A stretch of 64,000 bases of DNA from Girardinichthys multiradiatus. Taxonomy: Eukaryota > Chordata > Actinopteri > Cyprinodontiformes > Goodeidae. Below the pieces are notes generated by a model. It saw only the letters and a list, made by a program, of their open reading frames with translations. It was not told where the DNA came from and did no database searches. Shown here piece after piece: positions 17,401 to 29,000 of the stretch (positions are counted from its first letter, which is position 1; each line of letters opens with the position of its first letter). Position numbers and translations under genes: made by a program. The stretch covers positions 50,734,373-50,798,372 of the forward strand of contig NC_061815.1 in assembly GCF_021462225.1 (NCBI RefSeq), read 5' to 3'.

Positions 17401-18670
17401 CAGGGGTTGGACAATGAAAGTGAAACACCTGTCATTTTAGTGTGGGAGGTTTCATGGCTAAATTGGACCAGCCTGGTAGCCAGTCTTCATTGATTGCACG
17501 TTGCACCAGTAAGAGCAGAGTGTGAAGGTTCAATTAGCAGGGTAAGAGCACAGTTTTGCTCAAAATATTGAAATGCACAAAACATTATTGGTGACATACC
17601 AGAGTTCAAAAGAGGACAAATTGTTGGTGCACGTCTTGCTGGCTCATCTGTGACCAAGACAGCAAGTCTTTGTGATGTATCAAGAGCCACGGTATCCAGG
17701 ATAATGTCAGCATACCACCAAGAAGGACGAACCACATCCAACAGGATTAACTGTGGACGCAAGAGGAAGCTGTCTGAAAGGGATGTTCGGGTGCTAACCC
17801 GGATTGTATCCAAAAAACATAAAACCACGGCTGCCCAAATCACGGCAGAATTAAATGTGCACCTCAACTCTCCTGTTTCCACCAGAACTGTCCGTTGGGA
17901 GCTCCACAGGGTCAATATACACGGCCGGGCTGCTATAGCCAAACCTTTGGTCACTCATGCCAATGCCAAACGTCGGTTTCAATGGTGCAAGGAGCGCAAA
18001 TCTTGGGCTGTGGACAATGTGAAACATGTATTGTTCTCTGATGAGTCCACCTTTACTGTTTTCCCCACATCCAGGAGAGTTACGGTGTGGAGAAGCCCCA
18101 AAGAAGCGTACCACCCAGACTGTTGCATGCCCAGAGCGAAGCATGGGGGTGGATCAGTGATGGTTTGGGCTGCCATATCATGGCATTCCCTTGGCCCAAT
18201 ACTTGTGCTAGATGGACGCGTCACTGCCAAGGACTACTGAACCATTCTTGAGGACCATGCGCATCCAATGGTTCAAACATTGTATCCTGAAGGCGGTGCT
18301 GTGTATCAGGATGACAATGCACCAATACACACAGCAAGACTGGTGAAAGATTGGTTTGATGAACATGAAAGTGAAGTTGAACATCTCCCATGGCCTGCAC
18401 AGTCACCAGATCTAAATATTATTCAGCCACTTTGGGGTGTTTTGGAGGAGCGAGTCAGGAAACGTTTTCCTCCACCAGTATCACGTAGTGACCTGGCCAC
18501 TATCCTGCAAGAAGAATGGCTTAAAATCCCTCTGACCACTGTGCAGGACTTGTATATGTCATTCCCAAGACAAATTGATGCTGTATTGGCCGCAAAAGGA
18601 GGCCCTACACCATACTGATAAATTATTGTGGTCTAAAACCAGGTGTTTCAGTTTCATTGTCCAACCCCTG
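17401..18670 (+). mobile_element. Complete Tc1-like transposon with 31-bp TIRs, inserted in LINE
   Basis: The element begins CAGGGGTTGGACAATGAAAG and ends with the inverse. The 31-bp terminal inverted repeats (17401-17431 and 18640-18670) differ at one base. A TA precedes the left end; the right flank is GA, a one-base change from the expected TA duplication. Removing the element restores the LINE reading across the site as ...HGVY-FHCYAD..., which confirms the insertion point. The internal region carries a disabled transposase. Confidence 0.96.
17590..18618 (+). pseudogene. Tc1-like transposase, disabled by a stop and a catalytic change
   Basis: The frame carries a helix-turn-helix-like start (TASLCDVSRATVSRIMSAYH) and the DDE domain: first Asp in LFSDESTF, second in VYQDDNAPIHTA, and the C-terminal block WPAQSPDLNIIQPLW. 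The expected third catalytic Glu is Gln here. There is also an in-frame TGA at 18238-18240, after VTAKDY. Upstream of about 17590 the frame appears shifted, so the true start is lost. The normal length for the family is about 340 residues. It is not expected to be active. Confidence 0.92.
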
Positions 18671-19127
18671 GATTTTCATTGTTATGCAGATGAATTGTAA
18701 AAGGCCAAGAGTTACTCACTAGACTCTTTGTTTGACTGTCTTGATGACATAAAAGCTTGGATGGCTTTAAACTTTATACACTGGAATGAGCAAAAAACAG
18801 AAGTGATGGTTTTTGGTGGCACATCTGAGGCCCCTGCCATAGATCTTGAGAATCTGGCTCAGTATGTTCGACTGATCATCATAAATCCAGGAGTTGAGAT
18901 GGATCCACATCTGAAACTTGAAAGCCAGATCAATGCTGTTGTGGGATCTAGCTTTTAAATTGGAGGCAGTTAGCCAAAATAAAGCCTTTCTATAAGACAG
19001 GTTTTTGAAACCAAATTTCATACGTTTGTTACATTTAGGCTGGATTACTGTAACACACTTTATTTTGGGGTTAACGATGCATCTATTAGGCACCTGCAGG
19101 TTGTGCTAAATGCTGCAGCATGTCAGG
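18671..19127 (+). mobile_element. L2/CR1-like LINE, reverse transcriptase C-terminal part
   Basis: Continuation of the LINE after the Tc1-like insertion: the degraded YADD block (FHCYADE), then LFDCLDDIKAWMALNFIHWN, EQKTEVMVFGGTSEAPAIDL and LKLESQINAVVGSSF. It ends at about 19127 in a VLNAAA-like phrase. Frame breaks are present. Confidence 0.85.
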
Positions 19128-20311
19128 ATCTGAGTTTGTGTTTTTGTGCTTGCTACATGTGCTCATTCTCAGGTGTGCTGGGTGACAGGTGCGACTTATT
19201 CCGCTGATTGCCAGGAGTACTTAAGCAGGAGGCTGCCAGCACTTCAATGCGAGTGTTTTACCACATTGGTACAAACTCTAGCCACACTCCAAGTTATGCT
19301 TCGTACTTCGACCTCGTTTAACGTTGTTTTTTGCTCCTCTGCAGATTTTGAAAGCCTAAGCTTTGGATCTATGTCATTGAGTTTTCTGGACTATGTTTCT
19401 GAAAGTTACTCTGGATGATCAAGCCTGTCTTCGTTCTGATGGTTCCTATCCTGTGATCTACCTTCGTTTGGATTCGCATCAAGCTGGCAGCTTCCTGTCC
19501 TCTTCGTCTCCTGAGCCAAGCCACAAGCGTAGCCTGTCCACCCTCCAACGTAAGCCAGCGCACATCGAACTTGTTTCCTGTAACCTGAGCTCCACAGAAC
19601 AGCACCAAGTGGACCCGCTGTAGCTGCTCCAACGATGTAAAGGGATCTGCCTTTGAGTTTAAGAATGCATCTATTTGATAAAGCAATTTCCACATCGTGA
19701 GAGGTTGGCTCTAGTTTAAAATTTTTATTTAAACGTATCCATTTCAACTTGTCTGTTTTTGTTTTGTTCTATGTAAATGTCATTGTGCTTCATGGTATAT
19801 TTAAGTACCATCTGTGTCTATTATTGTGGATAGGGTCTTACCCATTCCCATGTTCAACTATCTTTTGTGTTTACTCTGCATTTTGTTTTTTCTCATGTTG
19901 GTTTCAGACTTATTCCCTTTTTGATTTGTAGTGCCTTAAGTTCAGCTGTGTCCGAGCTACCGAACCCTGCTGGCGGTCAGATGTCTCGGAGCTCCTCCGG
20001 TCCTTGGTCCCCAGAAGCGATCACACTCTAACACTGACTATTAAAGGAACGACTCTCAAACACTTTCTAACTTTTAGCTCCTTTTAATCTAAATTAAGGC
20101 AGAGGAATGATTACAGAGATCAGGGCTGATGCTCCCGTCTCGGACCGTCGCCGTCTGTTAGAGGATGACGAAGAGCCTCGAAAGAAGGTCACATAGTTTT
20201 TATATCTGGTTCTCCAATGCAATGGATCCTTGTAATGTGTCGATGAGCATTCTTATCCTATTCTAACAAAAGGGAAACATTAGAACTTATTCTTTATATC
20301 ACTATGGTATA
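19128..20311. other. Unassigned, probably repeat-derived sequence
   Basis: No intact coding frame was found. The phrase tacttaagcaggaggctgcc and a similar ttaagctccctgg region at about 22088 hint at a non-coding repeat split by the Tc1 element at 20312-21921. I could not prove a family or find matching termini. Confidence 0.35.
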
Positions 20312-21921
20312 CAGGTCCTTCTCAAAATATTAGCATATTGTGATAAAGTTCATTATTTTCCATAATGTCATGATGAAAATTTAACATTCATATATTTTAG
20401 ATTCATTGCACACGAACTGAAATATTTCAGGTCTTTTATTGTCTTAATACGGATGATTTTGGCATACAGCTCATGAAAACCCAAAATTCCTATCTCACAA
20501 AATTAGCATATCATTAAAAGGGTCTCTAAACGAGCTATGAACCTAATCATCTGAATCAACGAGTTAACTCTAAACACCTGCAAAAGATTCCTGAGGCCTT
20601 TAAAACTCCCAGCCTGGTTCATCACTCAAAACCCCAATCATGGGTAAGACTGCCGACCTGACTGCTGTCCAGAAGGCCACTATTGACACCCTCAAGCAAG
20701 AGGGTAAGACACAGAAAGACATTTCTGAATGAATAGGTTGTTCCCAGAGTGCTGTATCAAGGCACCTCAGTGGGAAGTCTGTGGGAAGGAAAAAGTGTGG
20801 CAGAAAACGCTGCACAACGAGAAGAGGTGACCGGACCCTGAGGAAGATTGTGGAGAAGGGCCGATTCCAGACCTTGGGGGACCTGCGGAAGCAGTGGACT
20901 GAGTCTGGAGTAGAAACATCCAGAGCCACCGTGCACAGGCGTGTGCAAGAAATGGGCTACAGGTGCCGCATTCCCCAGGTCAAGCCACTTTTGAACCAGA
21001 AACAGCGGCAGAAGCGCCTGACCTGGGCTACAGAGAAGCAGCACTGGACTGTTGCTCAGTGGTCCAAAGTACTTTTTTCGGATGAAAGCAAATTCTGCAT
21101 GTCATTCGGAAATCAAGGTGCCAGAGTCTGGAGGAAGACTGGGGAGAAGGAAATGCCAAAATGCCAGAAGTCCAGTGTCAAGTATCCACAGTCAGTGATG
21201 GTCTGGGGTGCCGTGTCAGCTGCTGGTGTTGGTCCACTGTGTTTTATCAAGGGCAGGGTCAATGCAGCTAGCTATCAGGAGATTTTGGAGCACTTCATGC
21301 TTCCATCTGCTGAAAAGCTTTATGGAGATGAAGATTTCATTTTTCAGCACGACCTGGCACCTGCTCACAGTGCCAAAACCACTGGTAAATGGTTTACTGA
21401 CCATGGTATCACTGTGCTCAATTGGCCTGCCAACTCTCCTGACCTGAACCCCATAGAGAATCTGTGGGATATTGTGAAGAGAACGTTGAGAGACTCAAGA
21501 CCCAACACTCTGGATGAGCTAAAGGCCGCTATCGAAGCATCCTGGGCCTCCATAAGACCTCAGCAGTGCCACAGGCTGATTGCCTCCATGCCACGCCGCA
21601 CTGAAGCAGTCATTTCTGCAAAAGGATTCCCGACCAAGTATTGAGTGCATAACTGTACATGATTATTTGAAGGTTGACGTTTTTTGTATTAAAAACACTT
21701 TTTTTTTATTGGTCGGATGAAATATGCTAATTTTGTGAGATAGGAATTTTGGGTTTTCATGAGCTGTATGCCAAAATTATCCGTATTAAGACAATAAAAG
21801 ACCTGAAATATTTCAGTTAGTGTGCAATGAATCTAAAATATATGAATGTTAAATTTTCATCATGACATTATGGAAAATAATGAACTTTATCACAATATGC
21901 TAATATTTTGAGAAGGACCTG
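20312..21921 (+). mobile_element. Long-TIR Tc1-like transposon, copy A (complete)
   Basis: Both ends are present and flanked by TA (20310-20311 and 21922-21923). The termini start caggtccttctcaaaatatt, and the inverted repeats are about 200 bp (20312-20511 and 21722-21921), nearly perfect. A single transposase gene lies between them. A second copy (copy B) lies inverted at 45649-47205. Confidence 0.97.
20640..21644 (+). pseudogene. Tc1-like transposase, copy A, one nonsense codon
   Basis: Reading from ATG 20640 (MGKTADLTAVQKATIDTLKQ) gives 334 codons to TGA 21642-21644. Codon 31 is TGA (20730-20732), where copy B has CAA (Gln). The DDE catalytic block otherwise looks intact: LFSDESKF, FQHDLAPAHSAK and SPDLNPIENLWDIVKR. 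The N-terminal paired DNA-binding region follows the usual Tc1 order. The single lesion and near identity to copy B suggest a young family. Confidence 0.95.
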
Positions 21922-21926
21922 TAAAT

Positions 21927-21940
21927 GGGGGGGGGGGGGG
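21927..21940 (+). repeat. G14 homopolymer
   Basis: A run of 14 G residues lies 5 bp outside the right end of Tc1 copy A. Its length may be assembly-dependent. Confidence 0.9.
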
Positions 21941-21944
21941 AACC

Positions 21945-22820
21945 GCTATGAGTAATATTAAAGGTTATTCCTAACAGCTGCCTCTATGACACTGTATTTA
22001 TTGGTTCTTTCCCTCAGATTACCTGCTCTGTTCAACATTCAACTGATTGGACTCACCTGGTTCTCTTGTCACATCTCCTCTGTACTTAAGCTCCCTGGTT
22101 TTCATTGTTAATTGCTGCTTTCTTCCATTACGCTCTCCCCAGTTTGACGTACTGATCTCTTCATGCTTTTTCTAAAAGTCTGTGTGCATTATTAAACCTT
22201 TTCATTCCGTTGCTGCTTTTGGTCTGCCTGCGCTTGGGTACAACCTAAACACTAACTATAACAGTAACATCTTGTAAATATGTGTACATTGATTTCCTTA
22301 ATACAAAACAACAAAACAGACAGCAACTTAATTTCTACCCGCTCACAAAATGATTGCATGACTGATAGTGTAGTAACTTCAGTGCAAGTGGCATTAGACA
22401 ATGTAGTCTATCAAAAATGAAGGTAATCATTCATAGGGGCCATAGAAGAGTCATGCTTATTTTGAAAATTGATTCCTTATTTTGAAGGAGAATAAGAATA
22501 ATCCCAAATTTATTTTAGTTCAGTAACCAGATTAACACAGAGCTCTGTTGAGCCGTCCATTCCCTCAGCTCTTAGCGGTGATGACTTCATAAAAATCTTT
22601 ATAAATACAATTCAAGCCATTTTATCTTTGTTTCAAATCACTTTTCAGCGCATTTTACGAGACAAACAAATCCAGTTTATGTCCAGTTATCAAGAAATAT
22701 ACCTTCTTGGATGCATAGTAATATTAGTGATTAGAAACATTCAAGAAAACATTTACAAAATCTTGTGTAAAGTATATTTTTCTCCCTAGAAGTGAGTGAA
22801 ACATACTAAGAGGAAAAGAA
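21945..22820. other. Unassigned sequence between Tc1 copy A and spink gene
   Basis: AT-rich. The segment 22010-22260, with ttaagctccctggttttcat and cgcttgggtacaacc, looks like the end of a fish repeat, but I could not name it. No gene was seen. Confidence 0.4.
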
Positions 22821-22824
22821 TGTC

Positions 22825-22830
22825 TTTATT
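22825..22830 (-). promoter_or_regulatory. Candidate poly(A) signal of spink2-like gene
   Basis: TTTATT on the plus strand is AATAAA on the minus strand, about 205 bp downstream of the stop codon at 23036. Confidence 0.5.
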
Positions 22831-23035
22831 AATGAAAAAGATGAATGAAAGGTTTACAGAAAAATGAAAACAGACGTTTCTAATGCAGTATTTATCAAAT
22901 AGAAGCACATATGGCTGCTTTGACTAGTGTTTAAATGCAACATGCTAAAAGCTACATTCAATGATACTTCATGTGGTTGTGATGACATCAGGAAGCAACA
23001 GGATGGCGTCATCAGTAAATGTGATGAAGTCATCT

Positions 23036-26000
23036 TCAGCAAGGTCCGTCTTTCACAATCAAAATGTCAGCATTTTTCTCCCTGAGCAGAAATAATGAAC
23101 ATTTTATTTCACACTGATGTTTTAAAGATGCTATAAAGGAGTAATTATCTGTTAGATTCAGACCATGGCCTATATGTCAATTATAACTGGTTGTTTTTAC
23201 CTGGTAACACTAGAACATAATTTAGTCATTGAAGCATTTTTGAATGTTTTAATAACATATCTTTATTTGATTTATTTTGGTCCTTGTTTGGTTCTAGAAA
23301 CCTGCATGCTGCGCATTTCTGTTCTCTTCATTTGCAGCTGCAGCTACTACCAGTCAAAAGATTCTGAGGTCCGAGTCCTCTCTTCCAAACAGAACACAAC
23401 GCAGAGCAGACCTGGGTTGCGGGTTGTAACCACAGTACAGGACACAGCTGAAGATTCTCCATCTGATCTGAGCTCAGCATCATCTTCTCCAAACTGGTGT
23501 ATGAATATTTATGCTCATCCTCTTATCACTGGGATCATTTTACTAAAGATTGTTGATATTCCCAAACAAACCAAAACATGTAGTCGTCTTCTGGAACACT
23601 GTAGGGTCTGGATTCAAAAAATGAAAGAAGACATTTACAAAAGCCTCCCCTGCTGGACTGAATGGTTTTTATTTGGAGGGCTACATATATATGAATAACA
23701 AAAGCAGCCAGTATATCGTTTATAATAAGGATTTCTTTTTTGTTTTCAAGTGATTTGACTCCACAGATAATTTAAGCTTCCCCAGAGCAGGGAAACAAAC
23801 ACACTCTTTCTGTTTTGTGAAGCTTTGTGTACTCACAGTTGGTGGACACACAGCGAACACTCGTTGGGGTAAGTGATGCCGTCACTGCCACACACGGGAG
23901 AGTAATTCAAAGGACACGCCTGAGTGACGCTCATCCCCACACAGGAGGGCTGCAGGATGGACCAGTCGCAAGTTAACAAACTCACATCAACACCAGTTCA
24001 ACATTTTTTAACATTATACATCAGGGCCAAACTCAGGAGACAGTTTTAGAACTATGAGATCAGGGTTTGTGATTCTGGAGGCCCATGGAGGGCAGAAGGT
24101 CCAGGTCTATGGTCTTTACACTGAGAGTGCCAGAAGATTAATATTTTTGCAATTGTGCTGTCACGAAGCTTTGAGAAGTGAACTCTGTATTGAAATCTTA
24201 TTAGTCTATCTCTGCTCCAGCTCAGCCTGTTATTCCAGATTAATTTTTACCCGTTTCTTTGCCTTAGCTAACTAAGCTAGATGTCTCATTGAAAGGCTCT
24301 TCTTGGTGTTTAGACCTTTTTCCTGCATCCTTTTTTTCAGGATGTTTTTCCCTTCACCAGCCCCTGTGTTCCTTTTACACTTGATGCCTAACTGGCTTCT
24401 GGTCAACTCCTGGTTTACTTTAAGAATACTTTCATCTAGGACATGATGCGTGGTGTAGCGGTAGATCACGTCTTCGGTCCTCAACTCAGCTGTCCTGGGT
24501 TTGGGTCCCGACCATGGAGACCTGTAGTGGATGTCTTCCCCTTCTCTCCATCCCACTCACAGTCTGCTTACTTTAAAAAAATTTAAAAAATAAAGACTCC
24601 TACTGCTGCAAAGAAAATCTAAGAAGTAAAACAAATGTTTTCATCCACCCTCTGTGTAAAATATCTTCCTGCAGGGCAGCTATTAACCAAGCTCTAAACT
24701 ACCATTTCTCATCAATATACTTTATGGATAAATGCAGCAACCATGATACATTTCAACCAAGAAACAACTCTTATCAGAGTCTTTAATGGTGCTCTGGTGT
24801 TAACTGATGATCCTTAAGTTCACCTTATCATTGTGTACCTGGGTTCTGTTTTGGATCCTTTTTTCGGGATTGCACAATTGTTTTTTGGCACAATTGAGCA
24901 TATTTAAAGATGTCCCTTATCACTGCTATGCAGATGATATTCAGTTATACATCTATTTAAAGACTCCTGAGGTCTCTAATCCCCCTTTTCCACTAGCCCT
25001 CTACTTAGAGATGTTTGCTACGATTCGACTCGCTTTTTTAGCTTTTCCATTAGTACCGGTTATGAGGAACCATTACTGTTTTTAGTACCTGGTTGCTAGT
25101 GGTTCCAAGTTGTATTGAAAATGCGCCGTTAAAAGACTGACACTGATCTGTTGCGTTCTGAGGTTTAGGTTGACTAAAGCGCAGACAAGGGCTGGGCAGC
25201 AGCATGTTTGAAGGAAGGCTCAATCTTTATTCTTAGGCTTTTCCAGAAACGTAGTAAAACATAGCATAAGTGACTGCAGGTATAAACATGAGTGGAATCC
25301 AAGACTTATATGTGAACACTGCAGGAAAACGTTGCAAAAAAACTGAACTTAATCATAGGATAAGAACATAGTGGTGAACGAAGGACGGAACGAAAAGAAG
25401 GAACCAGCGAGGAACTAAGAACACAGACTAACTGATATACAGAGAGACATGAGAGGGTAACAAAGGGAAACTACAAAAGTAAACAAACCTAAACCAACAC
25501 TGACAGAACAAAACGAGGATGAAGCAGAGGAAACGAGGACTAGAATAAAAGTAAACAATAACTAAAGCTAACCTATAAGGAGTGACTGGAGAATAAAGAT
25601 AAACTAGAGGTGCAAAGCTAAGAGGGACAATGAATGTAAAGGGAACTAAAGCTGAGTAATTAATACCTAAAAGAGGAAACTAATGACGAGAGGAGTAACA
25701 GAAACTAATAAATAGGAGAGTGCAAAGGAACCAATACTAAAATATGAACATAAAACGACAGCAAAGCTAAGGAACCAGAAAACTATAAGAAGAAGAAGAA
25801 CATACAAAGAAATAAGAAAGCAACCACTAAGAAACCAAGGACGAGAGGAGAGAAAACAACAAACACTAGGAGGCGTTAGAGGGAACAAAACTAACAGGGT
25901 TCAAAAGGAAATGAGCATGACTACAAAATCCAAAATATAAACATCTAGACAAAAAGTAACTAAACACAAAAACAAAGTCCAAAATGTGGCACCCCGACAT

Positions 26001-29000
26001 GATCCCTTAGACCCTTTCCCATTGCAGGTGGAAAGCCCACAACACGTTTCAATACAAATTTACCCAGATACTTTCACTTTCCCTCCCCCACCTCTCCCTG
26101 TGTGCCACTCCAGAGAGTCCAGCCCCTCTCGAGGAGATGGGTTCCAGAGCCCACGCTGTGCGTGGAGGCGAGCCCGACTATTTCTAATCGATATCTCTCG
26201 ACCTCCCGCACCAGCTCAGGCTCCTTTCCCCCCAGCAAGGTGACATTCCACGTCCCTAGAGCCAGCCTAAGCATCCGGGGATCGGGCCGCTGAGGTCTCC
26301 ACCTTCGTCCACTGCCCAATCCTCTTTGCACCGGGGAGAGGCGGCGGGCTGGTGTGGGTTTGCTTGTTGACCCCCAGCTCAGCCGTCTAGTGTTGGGGTT
26401 TACCCCAGTGGATGAGAGAGTCGTATCCCTGCGCCTTCAGGTTGGGGATAGGTCTCTGACTGTCGTCTCGGCCTATGGGCCGAGTGGTAGTGCAGAGTAC
26501 CCGGCCTTCATGGTGTCCCTGTCGGGGGTGCTGGATAGTGCCCCTCCTGGGGACTCCATTATTCTGCTGGGGGACTTCAACGCCCATGTGGGAAACGGCA
26601 GTGACACCTGGAGAGACATGATCGGGAGGAATGGCCTCCCCGAACTGAATCCGAGCGGTGTTTTGTTATTGGACTTCTGTGCTAGTCACGGATTGTCCAT
26701 AATGAACACCATGTTCAAAGATAATGGTGTCCATCAGTGCACTTGGCACCAGGACACCATAGGCAGGAGGTCGATGATCGACTTTGTTGTCGTATCATCA
26801 GACCTTCGGCCGCATGTTTTGGACACTCGGGTGAAGAGAGGGACTGAGCTGTCCACTGATCACCACCTGGTGGTGAGTTGGATCCGCTGGAGGAGGAGAA
26901 AGCCAGACAGACTTGGCAGGCCCAAGCGCATAGTGAGGGTCTGCTGGGAATGTCTGGTGGAGCCCTCGGCCAGGGATGTATTCAACTCTCACCTCCGGGA
27001 GAGCTTCGACCAGATACCGGGGGATGTCCGAGTGGACCATGTTCTCCGCATCTATTGTCGATGCTGCTGCCCGTAGCTGTGGCCGTAAGGTCTGCGGTAC
27101 CTGTTGCGGCGGCAATCCCCAAACCCGGTGGTGGACACCGGCAGTAAGGAATGCTGTCAAGCTGAAGAAGGAGTCCTATCGGCTGTGGTTGGCTTGTGGG
27201 ACTCCTGAGGCGGCTGACGGGTACCGTGAGGCCAAGTGTGCTGCGGCCCGGGCTGTGGCAGAGTCAAAAACTCGGGCCTGGGAGGAGTTCGGTGAGGCCA
27301 TGGAGAAGGACTACCGGTTGGCCTCGAAGCAATTCTGGCAAACCGTCTGGCGCCTCAGGAGGGGGAAGCAGTGCTTCGCCAACACTGTTTATAGTGGGGG
27401 TAGGAGACTGCTGACCTCGACTGAGAACATTATCGGCCGGTGGAAGGAATACTTCGAGGATCTCTTCAATCCTACCATCACGCATTCCCTAGTGGAAACA
27501 GAGGCTGGGGACTCGGGGTTGGACTCTTTAATCACCCAGGCTGAAGTCACCGAGGTGGTTAAAAAACTCCGCGGTGGCAGGGCTTCGGGGGTGGATGAGA
27601 TCCGCCCCGAGTACCTCAAGTCTCTGGATGTTGTAGGGCTGTCATGGTTGACACGCCTCTTCAACATTGCGTGGCGGTCGGGGACATTGCCTCTGGACTG
27701 GCAGACTGGGGTGGTGGTCCCCCTTCATAAGAAGGGGGACCGGAGGGTGTGTTCCAACTACAGGGGGATCACACTCCTCAACCTTCCTGGTAAGGCCTAC
27801 GCCGGGGTATTGGAGAGGAGAGTCCGGCCGATAGTCGAACCTCGGCTTCAGGAGGAGCAGTGTGGTTTTCGTCCCGGCCGTGGAACACTGGACCAGCTCT
27901 ATACCCTCTACAGGGTTCTCGAGTGTTCATGGGAGTTTGCCCAACCGGTTCACATGTGTTTTGTGGACCTGGAGAAAGCATTCAACTGTGATGCCCTGTG
28001 GGGGGTGCTCCAGGAGTATGGAATCGGGGGCCCTTTATTAAGGGCCATCCGGTCCCTGTACGAGCGGAGCAGGAGTTTGGTCCGCATTGCCGGCACTAAG
28101 TCGGACCTGTTCCCGGTGCATGTTGGACTCTGGCAGGGCTGCCCTTTGTCACCGGTCCTGTTCATAACTTTTATGGACAGGATTTCTAGATGCAGCCAAG
28201 GGCCGAAGGGGGTCTGGTTTGGGGACCAGTGGATTTCGTCTCTTCTTTTTGTGGATGACGTGGTCCTGCTGGCCCCCTCTAGCCAAGACCTACAGCATGC
28301 ACTGGGGCGGTTCGCAGCCGAGTGTGAAGCGGCTGGGATGAGGATCAGCTTCTCCAAGTCCGAGGCCATGGTTCTGGACCGGAAAAGGGTGGCTTGTCCT
28401 CTTCAGGGTGGAGGGGAGTTCCTGCCTCAAGTGGAGGAGTTTAAGTATATCGGGGTCTTGTTCACGAGTGAGGGAAGAATGGAGCGGGAGATCGACAGAC
28501 GGATTGGCGCGGCTGCCGCAGTAATGGGGGCGCTGTGCCGGTCCGTTGTGGTGAAGCAAGAGCTGAGCCGAAAAGCAAAGCTCTCAATTTACTGGTCGGT
28601 CTACGTTCCTACCCTCACCTATGGCCATGAACTTTGGGTCATGACCGAAAGAACGAGATCCCGGATACAAGCGGCTGAAATGAGCTTCCTCCATAGGGTG
28701 GCCGGGCACTCCCTTAGAGATAGGGTGAGGAGCTAGGCCATCCGGGAGGAGCTCGGAGTAGAGCCGCTGCTCCTCCACATCAAGAGGAGCCAGTTGAGGT
28801 GGCTCGGGCATCTATACTGGATGCCTCCTGGACGCCTTCCTCGGGAGGTGTTCCAGGCACGTCCCACCGGGAGGAGGCCCAGGGGACGGCCCAGGACACG
28901 CTGGAGGGACTATGTCTCTCGGCTGGCCTGGGAACGCCTTGGGCTCCCCCTGGAGGAGCTGGAGGAGGTGTCTGGGGAGAGGGACGTCTGGGCGTCTCTG

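Noticed and set aside
20640..21644. Active Tc1 transposase gene
   Set aside because: Codon 31 is TGA. An internal start at 20781 would lack the N-terminal DNA-binding part, so autonomous activity is unlikely.
23165..23698. 177-residue plus-strand open frame
   Set aside because: No domain or homologue recognised. It lies in an intron of the minus-strand spink gene and looks like chance coding in AT-rich sequence.
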